Positions 8,718 through 18,515 of a stretch of DNA of 64,000 nt are shown in pieces. The DNA lies in NCBI GenBank assembly GCA_017412605.1, contig JAFPWY010000011.1:310001-374000 (forward strand), given 5' to 3'. Position 1 is the first letter of the stretch. Each line of letters begins with the position of its first letter. Both the position numbers and the translations under genes were made by a program. Below the pieces are notes generated by a model that was not told where the DNA came from, made no database searches, and was given only the letters and a program-made list of their open reading frames with translations. This DNA is from Fibrobacter sp. (GTDB lineage: Bacteria > Fibrobacterota > Fibrobacteria > Fibrobacterales > Fibrobacteraceae).

Positions 8718-11030
8718 CTAGTTTTTTCTACGGCTCTTTTCCTCGTCCTTCTTCTCCTGCACAATCGCGTCGATGACGGCGGCGACGGTCAGGTTGAAGA
8801 TGTCGTGCACGGAGGCGTCGGAGTCGGTGAAGTGCACAGGCTTGTTCAAGCCCATCTGCACGGGGCCAATGGATTCGCCCACGCCCATCTCGAGGAGCAT
8901 CTTGCAAGTCGTATTTGCAGAGGAGAGGCACGGGAAGATGAGCGTGTTGACCGTCTGGCCTTTGAGCTTGTTGAAGGGGTATTTCGTGTCGCGCAGTTCC
9001 TTGTCGAGCGCCACGTTCACCTGCATTTCGCCATCGAGCACGTAGTCCGGGAACTGTTCGTGAATCATGCGCACCGCGTCGCGAGCCTTGTTGGCCGTAC
9101 CGCGGGCCGCTTCCTTGTCGCTACCGAAGTTCGCGTAACTGAGCATTGCCATCACGGGCTCGTGTGCGAAGAAGCGGACGGCGTCGTGCGTGAGCTTCAC
9201 GATGTCCACGAGCGTTTCGGCATCGGGGTTGCGGTTCACGAGCGTATCGGCCAAGAAGAACGTTCCCTTGCGGGTGCTCAGAATGTGCATGGCACCGAAG
9301 TGCTTGTATTCTTCGCGGATGCCGATGATATCCTTCGCGAGTTCGATGGTCTCGGAGTACTTGGAGTAGCCGCCAGTAATGAGTGCGTCGGCGTCGCCTT
9401 CCTTTACCATCATCATGCCGAAGTGGTTCGGTTCGAACATGTCGTCGCGGGCTTCTTCGAACGTCACGCCGTTACGGCCGTTCTCTTCGGCATAAACGGC
9501 GGCGTACTTGCGACGGCGTTCGAATTCTTCGGGAGAACGCGGGTTCACGATCTTGATGCCCGTGAGGTCGAGCTGTTCCTTGTTCGCCATCATCTGGATG
9601 CGTTCGGGGTTGCCGAGCAAAATCGGATGCGCGATGCCTTCGATCTTGGCCTGCACGGCGGCCTTGAGCATGTTGAGGTTTCCGCCTTCGGCAAACACCA
9701 CGCGCTTGGGGTTGCTGCGGGCGGTATCGCTGAACTGGCGGATAAGCTTGTTGTCGTAGCCCATCATGTCACGGAGCTTGTCGTAGTAAGCATCCCAGTC
9801 GGTAATCGGCTTGCGGGCCACTTCGCTCTCGATGGCAGCCTTCGCGACGGCAATGGAAACTTCCGTAAGGAGGCGCGGGTCCAAGGGCTTCGGAATCAGG
9901 TATTCCTTGCCGAAGGTAAAGCGCTGGGCGTTGTAGGCGATGTTCACCACGTCGGGCACGGGCTGGTGGGCGAGGGCGGCAATCGCACGCACGGCGGCAT
10001 GCTTCATGTGTTCGTTGATGCAGGTGGCACGCACGTCCAAGGCGCCGCGGAAGATGTAGGGGAAACCGATGACGTTGTTCACCTGGTTCGGGTAGTCACT
10101 GCGGCCGGTTGCAAAGATCAGGTCGCCGCGGCTCGCCATTGCCTCTTCGTAGCTGATTTCGGGAGTCGGGTTCGCGAGTGCGAAGACGATCGGCTGGTCG
10201 GCCATGCTGCGGACCATTTCACGCGTGAGGATGTTGCCCTTGGAGAGGCCCACGAACACGTCGGCGCCCTTCATGGCGTCGGCGAGCGTCTCGATGTCGG
10301 TGCGGTCGGTCGCAAAGAAGGCCTTCGCTTCGGTGAGGCCCTTGCGGTCCTTGCGGATGACGCCCTTGCTGTCGCACATCACCAAGTTTTCCTTCTTGAG
10401 ACCGAGCGACAGGTAGAGTCGCGTGCAGGCGCAAGCGGCTGCGCCCGCACCGTTCACCACCATCTTCACGTTGCGGATGCTCTTTCCCGCAACTTCGATG
10501 GCGTTCAAGAGGCCTGCAGAAGAAATGATGGCCGTACCGTGCTGGTCGTCGTGCATCACGGGAATGTCGAGTTCTGCCTTGAGCGTGTCTTCAATTTCGA
10601 AGCATTCCGGTGCCTTGATGTCTTCGAGGTTGATGCCGCCGAACGTCGGGGCGATTCCCTTCACGATTTCGATGAACTTCTTCGGGTCCTTCTCGTTGAT
10701 TTCGATGTCGAAGACGTCGATGCCGGCGTAAATCTTGAACAGAAGCGCTTTGCCTTCCATCACCGGCTTGCCCGCAAGGGCTCCGATGTCGCCGAGTCCG
10801 AGAACCGCGGTACCGTTACTGATGACCGCGACCAGGTTTCCCTTGCCGGTGTATTCGTAAGCGAGGTTGTTGTCGCGTTCAATCTCGAGACAGGGGGCGG
10901 CTACGCCCGGAGTGTAGGCAAGTCCCAAATCCGTCTGGGTGCTGTGCGGCTTGGTCGGCACGATTTCAATCTTGCCGGGCTTGCCCATGGCGTGGTATTC
11001 GAGCGCCTTTTCTTTCAAATCCTTGCTCAT
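8718..11030 (-). CDS. maeB: NADP-dependent malic enzyme fused to a phosphotransacetylase-like domain
   Basis: Oxidative decarboxylation of malate to pyruvate, linking C4 acids to pyruvate and supplying NADPH. The 770-residue length is typical of MaeB-type fusions. Residues 1-160 are the malic N-terminal domain ([14 protein letters not shown]). About 160-400 is the NAD(P)-binding domain ([24 protein letters not shown]). About 430-760 is a phosphate acetyl/butyryl-transferase domain ([14 protein letters not shown] to [10 protein letters not shown]), which in this family is usually regulatory. Start at 11030 is supported by GGAGAGAAGG directly before the ATG. Its promoter is at 11058-11088. In a succinate-forming anaerobe this enzyme would sit at the malate/pyruvate branch, which is inference. 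Confidence 0.95.
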   Translation of the reverse strand: MSKDLKEKALEYHAMGKPGKIEIVPTKPHSTQTDLGLAYTPGVAAPCLEIERDNNLAYEYTGKGNLVAVISNGTAVLGLGDIGALAGKPVMEGKALLFKIYAGIDVFDIEINEKDPKKFIEIVKGIAPTFGGINLEDIKAPECFEIEDTLKAELDIPVMHDDQHGTAIISSAGLLNAIEVAGKSIRNVKMVVNGAGAAACACTRLYLSLGLKKENLVMCDSKGVIRKDRKGLTEAKAFFATDRTDIETLADAMKGADVFVGLSKGNILTREMVRSMADQPIVFALANPTPEISYEEAMASRGDLIFATGRSDYPNQVNNVIGFPYIFRGALDVRATCINEHMKHAAVRAIAALAHQPVPDVVNIAYNAQRFTFGKEYLIPKPLDPRLLTEVSIAVAKAAIESEVARKPITDWDAYYDKLRDMMGYDNKLIRQFSDTARSNPKRVVFAEGGNLNMLKAAVQAKIEGIAHPILLGNPERIQMMANKEQLDLTGIKIVNPRSPEEFERRRKYAAVYAEENGRNGVTFEEARDDMFEPNHFGMMMVKEGDADALITGGYSKYSETIELAKDIIGIREEYKHFGAMHILSTRKGTFFLADTLVNRNPDAETLVDIVKLTHDAVRFFAHEPVMAMLSYANFGSDKEAARGTANKARDAVRMIHEQFPDYVLDGEMQVNVALDKELRDTKYPFNKLKGQTVNTLIFPCLSSANTTCKMLLEMGVGESIGPVQMGLNKPVHFTDSDASVHDIFNLTVAAVIDAIVQEKKDEEKSRRKN

Positions 11031-11057
11031 CCTTCTCTCCTTATATTATTACGGCGC

Positions 11058-11088
11058 CAAATTTAGAAATTTGACGCCTCGCTGTAAA
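11058..11088 (-). promoter_or_regulatory. Promoter of the malic enzyme gene
   Basis: On the minus strand TTTACA (11088-11083) is followed after 17 bases by TAAATTTG (11065-11058), about 30 bp before the start codon. The TAnnTTTG form recurs at several promoters in this window. Confidence 0.55.
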
Positions 11089-11115
11089 GATGACAGAATT
11101 CTTCAAAAAAAGTGC

Positions 11116-13170
11116 TTATTTTGCGTTGATTTTCGCTGTGGCGAGCGTTTTTTGGTGTGTGTAGACCTGCACGAAGTAGGTCCCGTGGCGCATAGCCCGG
11201 ACGATGGGTATCTGCATTTTTTCCGTGTCGAAGTCGTATTGGGCGACTACGCTGCCGAGCGCGTCGATGATGCGTACGTGCTTGAGTCCGCGAACATCTG
11301 TCTTGATGATGAGTTCCTGGTCGAATACGGATATGCTGGCTCGCGGAGAAATGTCCCCGGCCGGTACGAACAGGCTGCTGTCTGTCACCGCGCTTTCGGA
11401 ACGGCTTGCGGAAGATTTCGCAGAACGGCTAGTGGATGATTTCACGGCGACGCTTGTGGAGGAACTTGGCTTGACGCTCGAGGACGATGTGGCGATGGCG
11501 ACCGCCGACGAGGTGGGGGCCGCTGAGGAACTTGAAACTGCGTGAGCGCTGGATTTCGGCTCCGGTGCCGGGCACTTTACGGTGGCGCCCTGCTTTGTGG
11601 CAAAGCATACCTTGTCGCCGTCCTTGATCGCATCGTAAATGCCGATATCGCCGAACTTAAACGAATCGAAAGATTTCTTCTTTGTCAGGTCGAGAACGTC
11701 CACTAATTCGTAGCGCTGGTTTTGAAGATCCTTGTTCGGGTAATACTCCCATGCTTTGGAGTCGTAGTTGACATACCAGACGAGAACGCCCATGGCTGCC
11801 GTGTCGGAAATGGCGGAGTCCCAGCCGGTTCTAGTGCGGTACTCGACGAAATAAAAATTGTCTTTGTTCTTGGAATTGGTGATGCTGTAAGCTGAGCCCG
11901 AGTCAATCAAGTCCAGTGCGTAGAACTCGGTGGCCGATTTCATGTCCGGGATGCTCATCCATCCCATGGACTCGCGCTCGAATGCGCTGTACTTGGATGG
12001 GCATCTTCCCATCTGGTATGACTTGGATATGCCGTTGTACATTCCCTGGTCCATGATTTCGTAAGGGGAATGCCTTTTCGTGTATGCGGTACCGTTGTCA
12101 GATGGGATGTAAAAATCGGGCAGTCCGAGAATGTGGCTGAATTCGTGGATGAATACGCCGACGCCGTTGTGGCCGGACTTTATGTAGGATATGGGGTCGG
12201 ACATTTCGGCGATGAGCAGGAAACGGTCGAATTTGTAGCCGTTGTAGTTGTTACCCCAGCTGTTGTTGGTATTGCCGTGGTTGCGGCTGCCCCACCAGCC
12301 ACCGGTATATCCGCTGTACATTTCGGGATTCGTGTATGCCGTGTAGTAGTACATGTGTCCCCAGAGCCCGGATCCCTGTTCCGTTCCGGCGAGAATTACG
12401 CCGAAGCCGTCGATAACCTTGTCTCCGTCGCTGTCGTATACGGAGATGTCTCCCATGCGCTTTATCGCCGAATCGATGGTCGCCTTGATAAAGATCCCTT
12501 CGCCATCCCCTTCGTCGTCGCCGGCCATAGTTGACTTGAGGTCGATCTTTACCGGGAATACGTCGAAAGTGGGCTTGAACTGGCTGTCAGAATTTGCGAC
12601 GAAGTAGTCGTGGACACTGCCGTAATGCCCGTCTTCGGAGAAGCCAACTTCGTTCAGCGATCGTTCGTACCAGATGGTGTCGCCGAAGGTACGGTCCGAT
12701 GTCGATACCAAGAAAACGGGAAAACGGAGTTCGCCCTTGGTGAAAGCTTGCGGTTTGGGGCGGAGCAGTGCCTTGCCTTCTCCGCTTGCGGAATGGTTGA
12801 AATTGGCGAGAAGTCCCTGCAGTTCCGGATAGCGGTCTACATTTGATTGCTGGTGCTTGTCGAGGATGTTCCGCTGATTCAAATTTTTCAGGAAGGCCTT
12901 GTCCGCATCGGATCTCTTGTCGGCGTTGCGGGCCATGATGCCGGACGCGCTTGCATTCGAATCGGCATAGACGTAATCGCCCTGGGCGTCCTTTACGACT
13001 AGATAGCCGTCGATAGTAAGCGTGTAGTTGTACCGTTCGTCTCCGTACTGCTGTACCGTGACGCAAGTTCCGTCGGATTGGGGTGCGCAATCGGCAAAAG
13101 GCATAGCAGGTCGCGTATATCCAAGCGTGACTAGAACGACTCCAAACATCGTGCAGTAAAGACCTTTCAT
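11116..13170 (-). CDS. Secreted M6-family metalloprotease
   Basis: Zinc endopeptidase of the immune inhibitor A type. Residues 1-26 form a signal peptide. The catalytic domain spans about 145-510, with the zinc motif HEFSHILGLPD at 342-352: two histidines, the catalytic Glu and a downstream Asp. A Ser-rich linker (about 540-595) leads to a C-terminal beta-domain ending in TAKINAK. That domain is similar in layout to the ends of the GH5 and GH9 enzymes here and probably serves secretion or surface attachment. The enzyme acts outside the cell on unknown substrates. No strong ribosome binding site is visible before the ATG. Confidence 0.85.
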   Translation of the reverse strand: MKGLYCTMFGVVLVTLGYTRPAMPFADCAPQSDGTCVTVQQYGDERYNYTLTIDGYLVVKDAQGDYVYADSNASASGIMARNADKRSDADKAFLKNLNQRNILDKHQQSNVDRYPELQGLLANFNHSASGEGKALLRPKPQAFTKGELRFPVFLVSTSDRTFGDTIWYERSLNEVGFSEDGHYGSVHDYFVANSDSQFKPTFDVFPVKIDLKSTMAGDDEGDGEGIFIKATIDSAIKRMGDISVYDSDGDKVIDGFGVILAGTEQGSGLWGHMYYYTAYTNPEMYSGYTGGWWGSRNHGNTNNSWGNNYNGYKFDRFLLIAEMSDPISYIKSGHNGVGVFIHEFSHILGLPDFYIPSDNGTAYTKRHSPYEIMDQGMYNGISKSYQMGRCPSKYSAFERESMGWMSIPDMKSATEFYALDLIDSGSAYSITNSKNKDNFYFVEYRTRTGWDSAISDTAAMGVLVWYVNYDSKAWEYYPNKDLQNQRYELVDVLDLTKKKSFDSFKFGDIGIYDAIKDGDKVCFATKQGATVKCPAPEPKSSAHAVSSSSAAPTSSAVAIATSSSSVKPSSSTSVAVKSSTSRSAKSSASRSESAVTDSSLFVPAGDISPRASISVFDQELIIKTDVRGLKHVRIIDALGSVVAQYDFDTEKMQIPIVRAMRHGTYFVQVYTHQKTLATAKINAK

Positions 13171-13204
13171 ACAATGAAAAATAATTCCAAAATGCCGAAA
13201 AAGT

Positions 13205-13232
13205 CAAAAAAATCCCCTGATTTTACAGGGGA
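13205..13232 (-). terminator. Terminator of the aldolase-like gene
   Basis: TCCCCTG and CAGGGGA form a 7-bp stem, followed on the minus strand by a run of Ts. It lies between the aldolase stop and the M6 protease start. Confidence 0.85.
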
Positions 13233-13277
13233 TAATCATTAATCGTTGTTTTTGTTGTAGAAAAGGATTTTTAGTGA

Positions 13278-14219
13278 TTAATCGTTAATCATCCTTTCGT
13301 AGAATTTACGATACTTGTCCTTGTCTTCCGTCTTGCGGACAGCGATGGCGTCTTGCGGGTGACGGTTGAGCATGCCCGTAATCATCTGCGGAATGATGTA
13401 GCCCCACTCGTACTTGGTGTGCAGCGGGAGGAACAGTTCCTGGATGGCGTCGAGAACCGGACGCAGGTCGTACTTCGGGTTCTTGAGGAAGCTGAGCAAA
13501 AGTTCGGTGGTGCAGTTGCCGGCGCCGCGACCCATGCCCGACACGGAACCGTCGAGGTAGTCCACGTGGTTGATGATGGCCTGGATCGTGTTGCTGAAGG
13601 CGAGCTGCTGGTTGTTGTGACCGTGGAAGCCGAACTTCTTGTTCTTCACGATGCTCTTGTAACGCGCGAGTTCCTTGTCGATGTCTTCCTGGTAGAACGC
13701 ACCGAAGCTGTCAACGAGGTAGAGCACGTCGGCCTTGCATTCTTCCTGCACCTGGTGGAGCGCTTCGTCGAGTTCCGGACCGCGATCACGGCTCACGGCC
13801 ATGATGTTGAGCGTCGTCTCGTAGCCCATGTCGTGGAAGGCGTTCACCATGCTGATACCCTTGTCGATGTTCTTCACGTAGCTGGCCACGCGGAACATCT
13901 GGTAGGGGCTTTCGCTGGCGGGCTTCACGGCGTCCATGTTCACGCGGCCCACGTCGGCCATCACGGCCATCTTCATCTTGGATTCAATGCCGTCCTTGAC
14001 CTTCCAGAGCAGGTCGTCGTCGCAGAACTTCCATGGGCCGTATTCCTTGGGGTCAAAGAGTTCGGGGGAGTTCTTGTAACCCATTTCCATGTAGTCGATG
14101 CCGGCTGCCGAAAGGAGCGTGTATAATCTACGCACGAATTCAAGAGAAAAATCGTGTTTGTTGACGAGGCCGCCGTCGCGGATGGTGCAGTCGAGGACTT
14201 TGATAGTTTCGTAGTACAT
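13278..14219 (-). CDS. DRE-TIM metallolyase family aldolase
   Basis: Member of the HMG-CoA lyase/4-hydroxy-2-oxovalerate aldolase/isopropylmalate synthase superfamily. The barrel opens with LDCTIRDGG (the metal-binding Asp and neighbouring Arg) and has the second metal motif HGHNN near residue 200, followed by GMGRGAGN. At 313 residues it is a single catalytic domain. It lacks the C-terminal communication domain of authentic DmpG aldolases and the allosteric domain of synthases. The substrate is not evident. Similar stand-alone proteins occur next to nucleotide-sugar or polysaccharide genes elsewhere, but no such neighbours are seen here. It has its own terminator. Confidence 0.75.
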   Translation of the reverse strand: MYYETIKVLDCTIRDGGLVNKHDFSLEFVRRLYTLLSAAGIDYMEMGYKNSPELFDPKEYGPWKFCDDDLLWKVKDGIESKMKMAVMADVGRVNMDAVKPASESPYQMFRVASYVKNIDKGISMVNAFHDMGYETTLNIMAVSRDRGPELDEALHQVQEECKADVLYLVDSFGAFYQEDIDKELARYKSIVKNKKFGFHGHNNQQLAFSNTIQAIINHVDYLDGSVSGMGRGAGNCTTELLLSFLKNPKYDLRPVLDAIQELFLPLHTKYEWGYIIPQMITGMLNRHPQDAIAVRKTEDKDKYRKFYERMIND

Positions 14220-14726
14220 GGTTAAATAGGGGTTAGAGGTTAGAGACTAGAATCTGGAGGGTGCTTTGTCGACCCTGCTTGGGCAGGATTTCCTTTGCGA
14301 GCGTAAACTTATAAACTTGAAATGCAGACGTCAACAGAAAAATGGGGGAACGTAAAATTAATGGTGTAAAATACGCATATTTTGCGTTAATAATAGATGA
14401 AATGCTGAATTTTGATTGATTTTTATGGTTTAACTGCATGGGAGTTTTCTAGAAATTCGAGAAAAGGAAGGGAAAATCGCAAGCTGTTGTGAAATCGGCA
14501 GGTAGCGGAAAAGTCTTGTTCCTTCGCCTTGTCTCTAGATTTTGCTTAATGTACGCTAAATATGCGTAGAATAATGTTGGGCCGATCTTGTCTCTTTTTC
14601 CCATGTCTTGGAATCGTGTGGGTTTGCCCGTGCTGTTTCGGCTTGCGATTCGATCGGGCGGGTTTCGTTGTCATGAATCACAAGAAAAAAGGTTTACAAT
14701 TCGTTTCCCCTTCAATAGTATAGATT
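14220..14726. other. Long intergenic region upstream of the GH9 cellulase
   Basis: 507 bp without a convincing gene. Next to the aldolase start is a word-repeat stretch (GGTTAGAGGTTAGAGACTAG, 14230-14249). A small hairpin, CCTGC-TTGG-GCAGG, lies near 14275. AT-rich sequence with a near-palindrome (TACGCATATTTTGCGT) lies near 14370. The region nearest the GH9 gene has no clear Shine-Dalgarno. A 68-codon minus-strand frame at 14233-14439 has no ribosome binding site or recognisable content, so I do not call it. Confidence 0.5.
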
Positions 14727-16925
14727 ATGGACATGCATAATAAAATTTCGTATTCCATTGTCCCTCTTTTGGTTGCGTTGACTGCTGGCAGCGCATGGTC
14801 AGAAGTCAAGTTTTTCTATAACCAGGTCGGTTACGACACTGGGCTCCCCATAAATGTCATTGTCAGGAGCGACAACTCGCTTGACGGTGCCGAATTCAAG
14901 TTGATTTCCAGCGGAAACACGGTAAAGTCGGGTAAGCTTTCTTCCGGTACTAATCCGGACAACTGGCTGAACAACGGCAAGTTCTACGTGGCGGACCTGG
15001 GAAGCGATGTCGCCGCCGGTACCTATACCTTGCAGGTCAGCGAAAATGGCCAGCCTCAGAATTCCGGCGAGTTCAAGGTCGAAGACAACGCCTTGGCGCA
15101 GAAGACTCTTTCTACGGTGCTCGACTACTTCTACAACGATCGCGCCGAGAACGAGACCATCAAGAATCAGGACAAAGATTTGCCCATATACAAGGGTGAT
15201 GGAAAAAAGCGTGACGTGCACGGTGGCTGGTACGATGCCAGCGGTGACGTGAGCAAGTATCTTTCCCACCTTTCCTATGCGAACTACTTGAACCCGCAGC
15301 AGATTCCGCTGACTGTATGGGCTCTTGCGTTCACTGCCGAACGCATCCCTGCGTTGCTCGGCAAGACATCGACCAAGGCCAAGACCAAGGATGAGTCCGT
15401 TTACGGTGCCGACTTCCTGCTTCGCATGCTTGACGAACAAGGCTTCTTCTACATGACGGTTTTTGACAAGTGGGGTAACCCGTATGACAAGCGTGAAATT
15501 TGCGCGTTTGTCGGGGCCGATGGCGACAAGTCTAGCCAATACCAGACGGCGTTCCGCGAAGGTGGTGGCATGGCGATTGCGGCTCTGGCCCGTGCATCGC
15601 TGCTGAAGACGAATGGCGATTCCACAAGCGAACAGTACCTCGCCGGTGCCAAGCGCGCTTACGCCCACCTGACTTCCAAACAAAGTATCGGCGGAAATTG
15701 CGAGTACTGTGACGACAACAAGGAAAACATCATTGATGACTATACGGCACTCCTTGCCGCTACCGAACTTTATGAGGCTTCGGGCGATCTCAGCTATTTG
15801 AAGGATGCCGGCAAACGCGCTGAACACCTTGCCGGCCGTCTGAGCGATGACGGTTATTTCTGGAGCGACGATGCCAAGACGCGCCCGTTCTGGCATGCGA
15901 GCGATGCGGGACTTCCGCTGGTTGCCCTAGTGCGTTATATGGAAGTGGAAGCCAATGCTTGGGAATATGAGCCGTGCCCGGCCAATACAGAGTGTACCGT
16001 GGATTACACTCCGGAATTGAAGACAGCCAAGGCTGCGGCCAAGAAGCATTTTGATTGGCTTTTGAAGGTGACGGGGAAGGTGGACAATCCGTTCGGCTAT
16101 GCCCGCCAGACCTACAAGACGAATGGTGCAATCAAGGACGGGTTCTTTATCCCGCACGACAACGAGTCCAATTACTGGTGGCAGGGCGAGAGCGCCCGTA
16201 TCGCAAGCCTTGCTGCGGCTGTCCTGTACGCTCACCGCATCCTGGAAGATGACGGCGACGCCGGTGCCGACAAGTATGCCGTTGACCAGCTGGACTGGAT
16301 TCTGGGCAAGAACCCCTATGCCACTTGCATGATGCAGGGGAAGGGAATCAAGAACCCGCAGAAGTATGACGGCCAGTCCGATTTCGATGCCACGCTCGAT
16401 GGCGGCATTGCAAACGGCATCAGCGGCAGGAACCAGGACGGTTCGGGAATCGCCTGGGATGACGATGGTGTCGGGGTCGTGGGTTTCGATCCCGAGAAGG
16501 AAGCGTGGAACAATTGGCGCTGGATTGAACAGTGGCTGCCGCACAGCACCTGGTACCTGATGGCTGTTGCCGTCCGTTACGACGAAGTCAAGGTGAAGGT
16601 TCCGCCGCTGCCGGATCCGCTGCCGCCTATCGACACGGCTGATACCGATTCTTCGAAGAAAGATCCGGGTAAAGATGACGATGCTATTCCTGGCATAGAA
16701 AAACTCCAGCCCCATCTTAACATCTCGGTGAACGGCAACGCGATCCATATCGAATTGCAAGGCCGTGTGGGCGAGATGGTGCAGGTGTTCGACCTTTCGG
16801 GCAAATGCGTCCGTACCGCAAGGCTTGCCGGGCATTCCGCGACTATCCGGATGCCGGAAAACCAAGGCGGAATCTACCTCGTGAAGGTAGGCAAGTACGG
16901 AATCCGAAAGATTGTGATAAGGTAG
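14727..16925 (+). CDS. Secreted GH9 cellulase
   Basis: Glycoside hydrolase family 9 endoglucanase. Residues 1-25 are a signal peptide (the second Met, at 14733, is an equally possible start). About 26-120 is the Ig-like domain common to this GH9 subgroup (VKFFYNQVGYDTG). The catalytic (alpha/alpha)6 domain follows, with HGGWYDASGDVSKY at 165-178 carrying the paired catalytic aspartates; an extra Ser separates them compared with the usual DAGD. WWQGES and LDWILGKNPYATCMM come later, and RWIEQWLPHSTWYLMAV holds the likely general acid Glu. A Pro/Asp-rich linker precedes a C-terminal sorting-type domain ending IRKIVIR. It stands alone with its own terminator. Confidence 0.9.
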   Translation: MDMHNKISYSIVPLLVALTAGSAWSEVKFFYNQVGYDTGLPINVIVRSDNSLDGAEFKLISSGNTVKSGKLSSGTNPDNWLNNGKFYVADLGSDVAAGTYTLQVSENGQPQNSGEFKVEDNALAQKTLSTVLDYFYNDRAENETIKNQDKDLPIYKGDGKKRDVHGGWYDASGDVSKYLSHLSYANYLNPQQIPLTVWALAFTAERIPALLGKTSTKAKTKDESVYGADFLLRMLDEQGFFYMTVFDKWGNPYDKREICAFVGADGDKSSQYQTAFREGGGMAIAALARASLLKTNGDSTSEQYLAGAKRAYAHLTSKQSIGGNCEYCDDNKENIIDDYTALLAATELYEASGDLSYLKDAGKRAEHLAGRLSDDGYFWSDDAKTRPFWHASDAGLPLVALVRYMEVEANAWEYEPCPANTECTVDYTPELKTAKAAAKKHFDWLLKVTGKVDNPFGYARQTYKTNGAIKDGFFIPHDNESNYWWQGESARIASLAAAVLYAHRILEDDGDAGADKYAVDQLDWILGKNPYATCMMQGKGIKNPQKYDGQSDFDATLDGGIANGISGRNQDGSGIAWDDDGVGVVGFDPEKEAWNNWRWIEQWLPHSTWYLMAVAVRYDEVKVKVPPLPDPLPPIDTADTDSSKKDPGKDDDAIPGIEKLQPHLNISVNGNAIHIELQGRVGEMVQVFDLSGKCVRTARLAGHSATIRMPENQGGIYLVKVGKYGIRKIVIR

Positions 16926-16930
16926 CAGAT

Positions 16931-16960
16931 GGGCCGCGGAAAGCGGCCCTTACTTTTATT
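16931..16960 (+). terminator. Terminator of the GH9 gene
   Basis: GGGCCGC-GGAAA-GCGGCCC stem-loop followed by TTACTTTTATTT. It lies 5 bp after the GH9 stop and runs into the end of the convergent M16 peptidase gene. Confidence 0.8.
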
Positions 16961-18416
16961 TCTTCTTGAGAAGCGTGCCCGTCACGGCCTTGTCGTGGTC
17001 GAACGTGGCGGCGGCAATCGATTGCACCTGCGATGCGGTCACCTTGTTCAGGTTCTCGGCCCAGTCGAGGAAAATTTTATAATCGCCGTACATCTCGTAC
17101 CAGGCGAGCATCGTCGCGACGTTTTCCATGTCAGTGAGACTGCGGACGAGGCTTGCGTAGGCGTGGTTCTTCACGCGCTGGAACTCGCGTTCGCTTACGG
17201 GGGTCACCTTCAGCTTTTCGAGTTCTTCCCACACGATCTTTTCGACCTTTTGCACGTCGGCGTCGGGGCGCAGGTTCACGCGGACCGAGAACTCGGACAC
17301 GTACTTGTTGGGGCTGTTGCTCGCATTGGCGCTGACGGCAAGTTTTTCTTCTTCGACGAGCCTTTTGTACAGGCGGCCGGAGCGTCCGTTCAGGACGCCC
17401 TCGACGATGTCGAGCGCGTAAAGCGACGGGTCACCCACCTCGGGTGTCTTGAATATCAGATTGAACAGGTTCGGCGCATCGGGGCGCGTCACGGCAAGTC
17501 GCTTTTCGCCGGCCTGCTCCGGGTCGCGGATGGTGAGTGGCGGGAATTCCTCGCCGGCAGGAATCGAGGAGAAGTACTTCTTGACCAAATCCATCGTGGC
17601 GGTCGTATCCAAATCGCCTGCCAGCACGAGGATGGCGTTGCGCGGCTTGTAATACTTGCGGTAATGCTCTTCGGCCATTTCGCGCGTCAGGTTGTCGATA
17701 TCGCTCGGCCAACCGATGGTCGGTACGCGGTACGGGAAGGCCTCGTAAATCAGGGAATTCAGGCTTTCGTAGTAGCGGCCCGTCGGCTTGTCGTCGTAAC
17801 GCATGCGGCGTTCCTCGCGAACGACGGAGCGTTCGGAATAGAATTCGCGGAGCACGGCGTTCTGCATGCGGTCGGCTTCGAGCCACATGAACAGTTCAAT
17901 CTTGTTCTTGGGGAGCGTCACGATATAGGCCGTCATCAAGTCTGTCGTGAATGCGTTGAGTCCAGTGCCGCCCGCGGCCTGGTAGGCGCCCCACAGTTCG
18001 TCTTTCACGAAAATTTTGCGGTGCTCGTTCAGCACGGAATCGTGCTTTGCGTTGAGATCCTTGAGCTTTGCCGTGTCCCCGGCCAGTTTCGCGGAACGGA
18101 TGAGCGCCTGCAGGCTATCCTGCGTCGCCATAAAATGCGCATCGGCAATGCTGTCCGAAACGCCGACCTTCTTGGTGCCCTTGAAAAGCTCGTGCTCCAG
18201 GATGTGCGCAAGACCCGACTTGCCCGGGACTTCGTGGACTGAGCCCGTCACGTAGAACAAGCGGCAGCTCACTGTGGGCGCCTGCTTGTTGGGGTGCAGC
18301 AAAACCGTGAGCCCGTTGGGGAGAACTTCCTTGTGCACAGGGAGGTTCACCGCGGCCATCGCAAAGGCCGGAACAAGGGCAATGCTGAAAATCGTGCGGA
18401 AGAAATGACGTGTCAT
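16956..18416 (-). CDS. M16-family zinc peptidase, exported
   Basis: Inverzincin-type metallopeptidase (pitrilysin/processing-peptidase family). After a signal peptide (MTRHFFRTIF to FAMA) the N-terminal catalytic half carries HILEH, the inverted HxxEH zinc motif, and downstream acidic residues. The second half (from about residue 200) is the inactive M16C domain. At 486 residues it matches single-chain bacterial M16 proteins that often work as pairs; no partner is adjacent. I start at the ATG at 18416 because it gives a clean signal peptide, while the frame extends to a TTG at 18452 without a better ribosome site. It probably acts in the periplasm on small proteins or peptides. Confidence 0.88.
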   Translation of the reverse strand: MTRHFFRTIFSIALVPAFAMAAVNLPVHKEVLPNGLTVLLHPNKQAPTVSCRLFYVTGSVHEVPGKSGLAHILEHELFKGTKKVGVSDSIADAHFMATQDSLQALIRSAKLAGDTAKLKDLNAKHDSVLNEHRKIFVKDELWGAYQAAGGTGLNAFTTDLMTAYIVTLPKNKIELFMWLEADRMQNAVLREFYSERSVVREERRMRYDDKPTGRYYESLNSLIYEAFPYRVPTIGWPSDIDNLTREMAEEHYRKYYKPRNAILVLAGDLDTTATMDLVKKYFSSIPAGEEFPPLTIRDPEQAGEKRLAVTRPDAPNLFNLIFKTPEVGDPSLYALDIVEGVLNGRSGRLYKRLVEEEKLAVSANASNSPNKYVSEFSVRVNLRPDADVQKVEKIVWEELEKLKVTPVSEREFQRVKNHAYASLVRSLTDMENVATMLAWYEMYGDYKIFLDWAENLNKVTASQVQSIAAATFDHDKAVTGTLLKKK

Positions 18417-18453
18417 GGCAAACAAGATAGCACTTTTTTGCACCGCAAACAAA

Positions 18454-18475
18454 ATCGGCCCCTGTCTAGGGCCGG
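18454..18475 (-). terminator. Weak terminator after the aldo/keto reductase
   Basis: On the minus strand GGCCC-TAGACA-GGGGCC is followed by GATTTTG. The stem is short and the T-run is short, so termination may be partial and read into the M16 gene. Confidence 0.5.
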
Positions 18476-18515
18476 TTTGCTAAGGGTTTGGCTTGTCGCC
18501 GAGTCGTCTTGAACC

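Noticed and set aside
8805-11066. Long plus-strand frame of 753 codons opposite the malic enzyme gene
   Set aside because: Composition is dominated by Val, His, Glu and Arg with no recognisable domain; the minus-strand malic enzyme is unmistakable.
14233-14439. 68-codon minus-strand frame upstream of the aldolase
   Set aside because: No ribosome binding site and AT-driven composition, and part of it runs through a word repeat.
14670-14690. CRP-type operator upstream of the GH9 cellulase
   Set aside because: TTGTCATGAATCACAA has a good right half, but the left half is shifted by one and mismatched.
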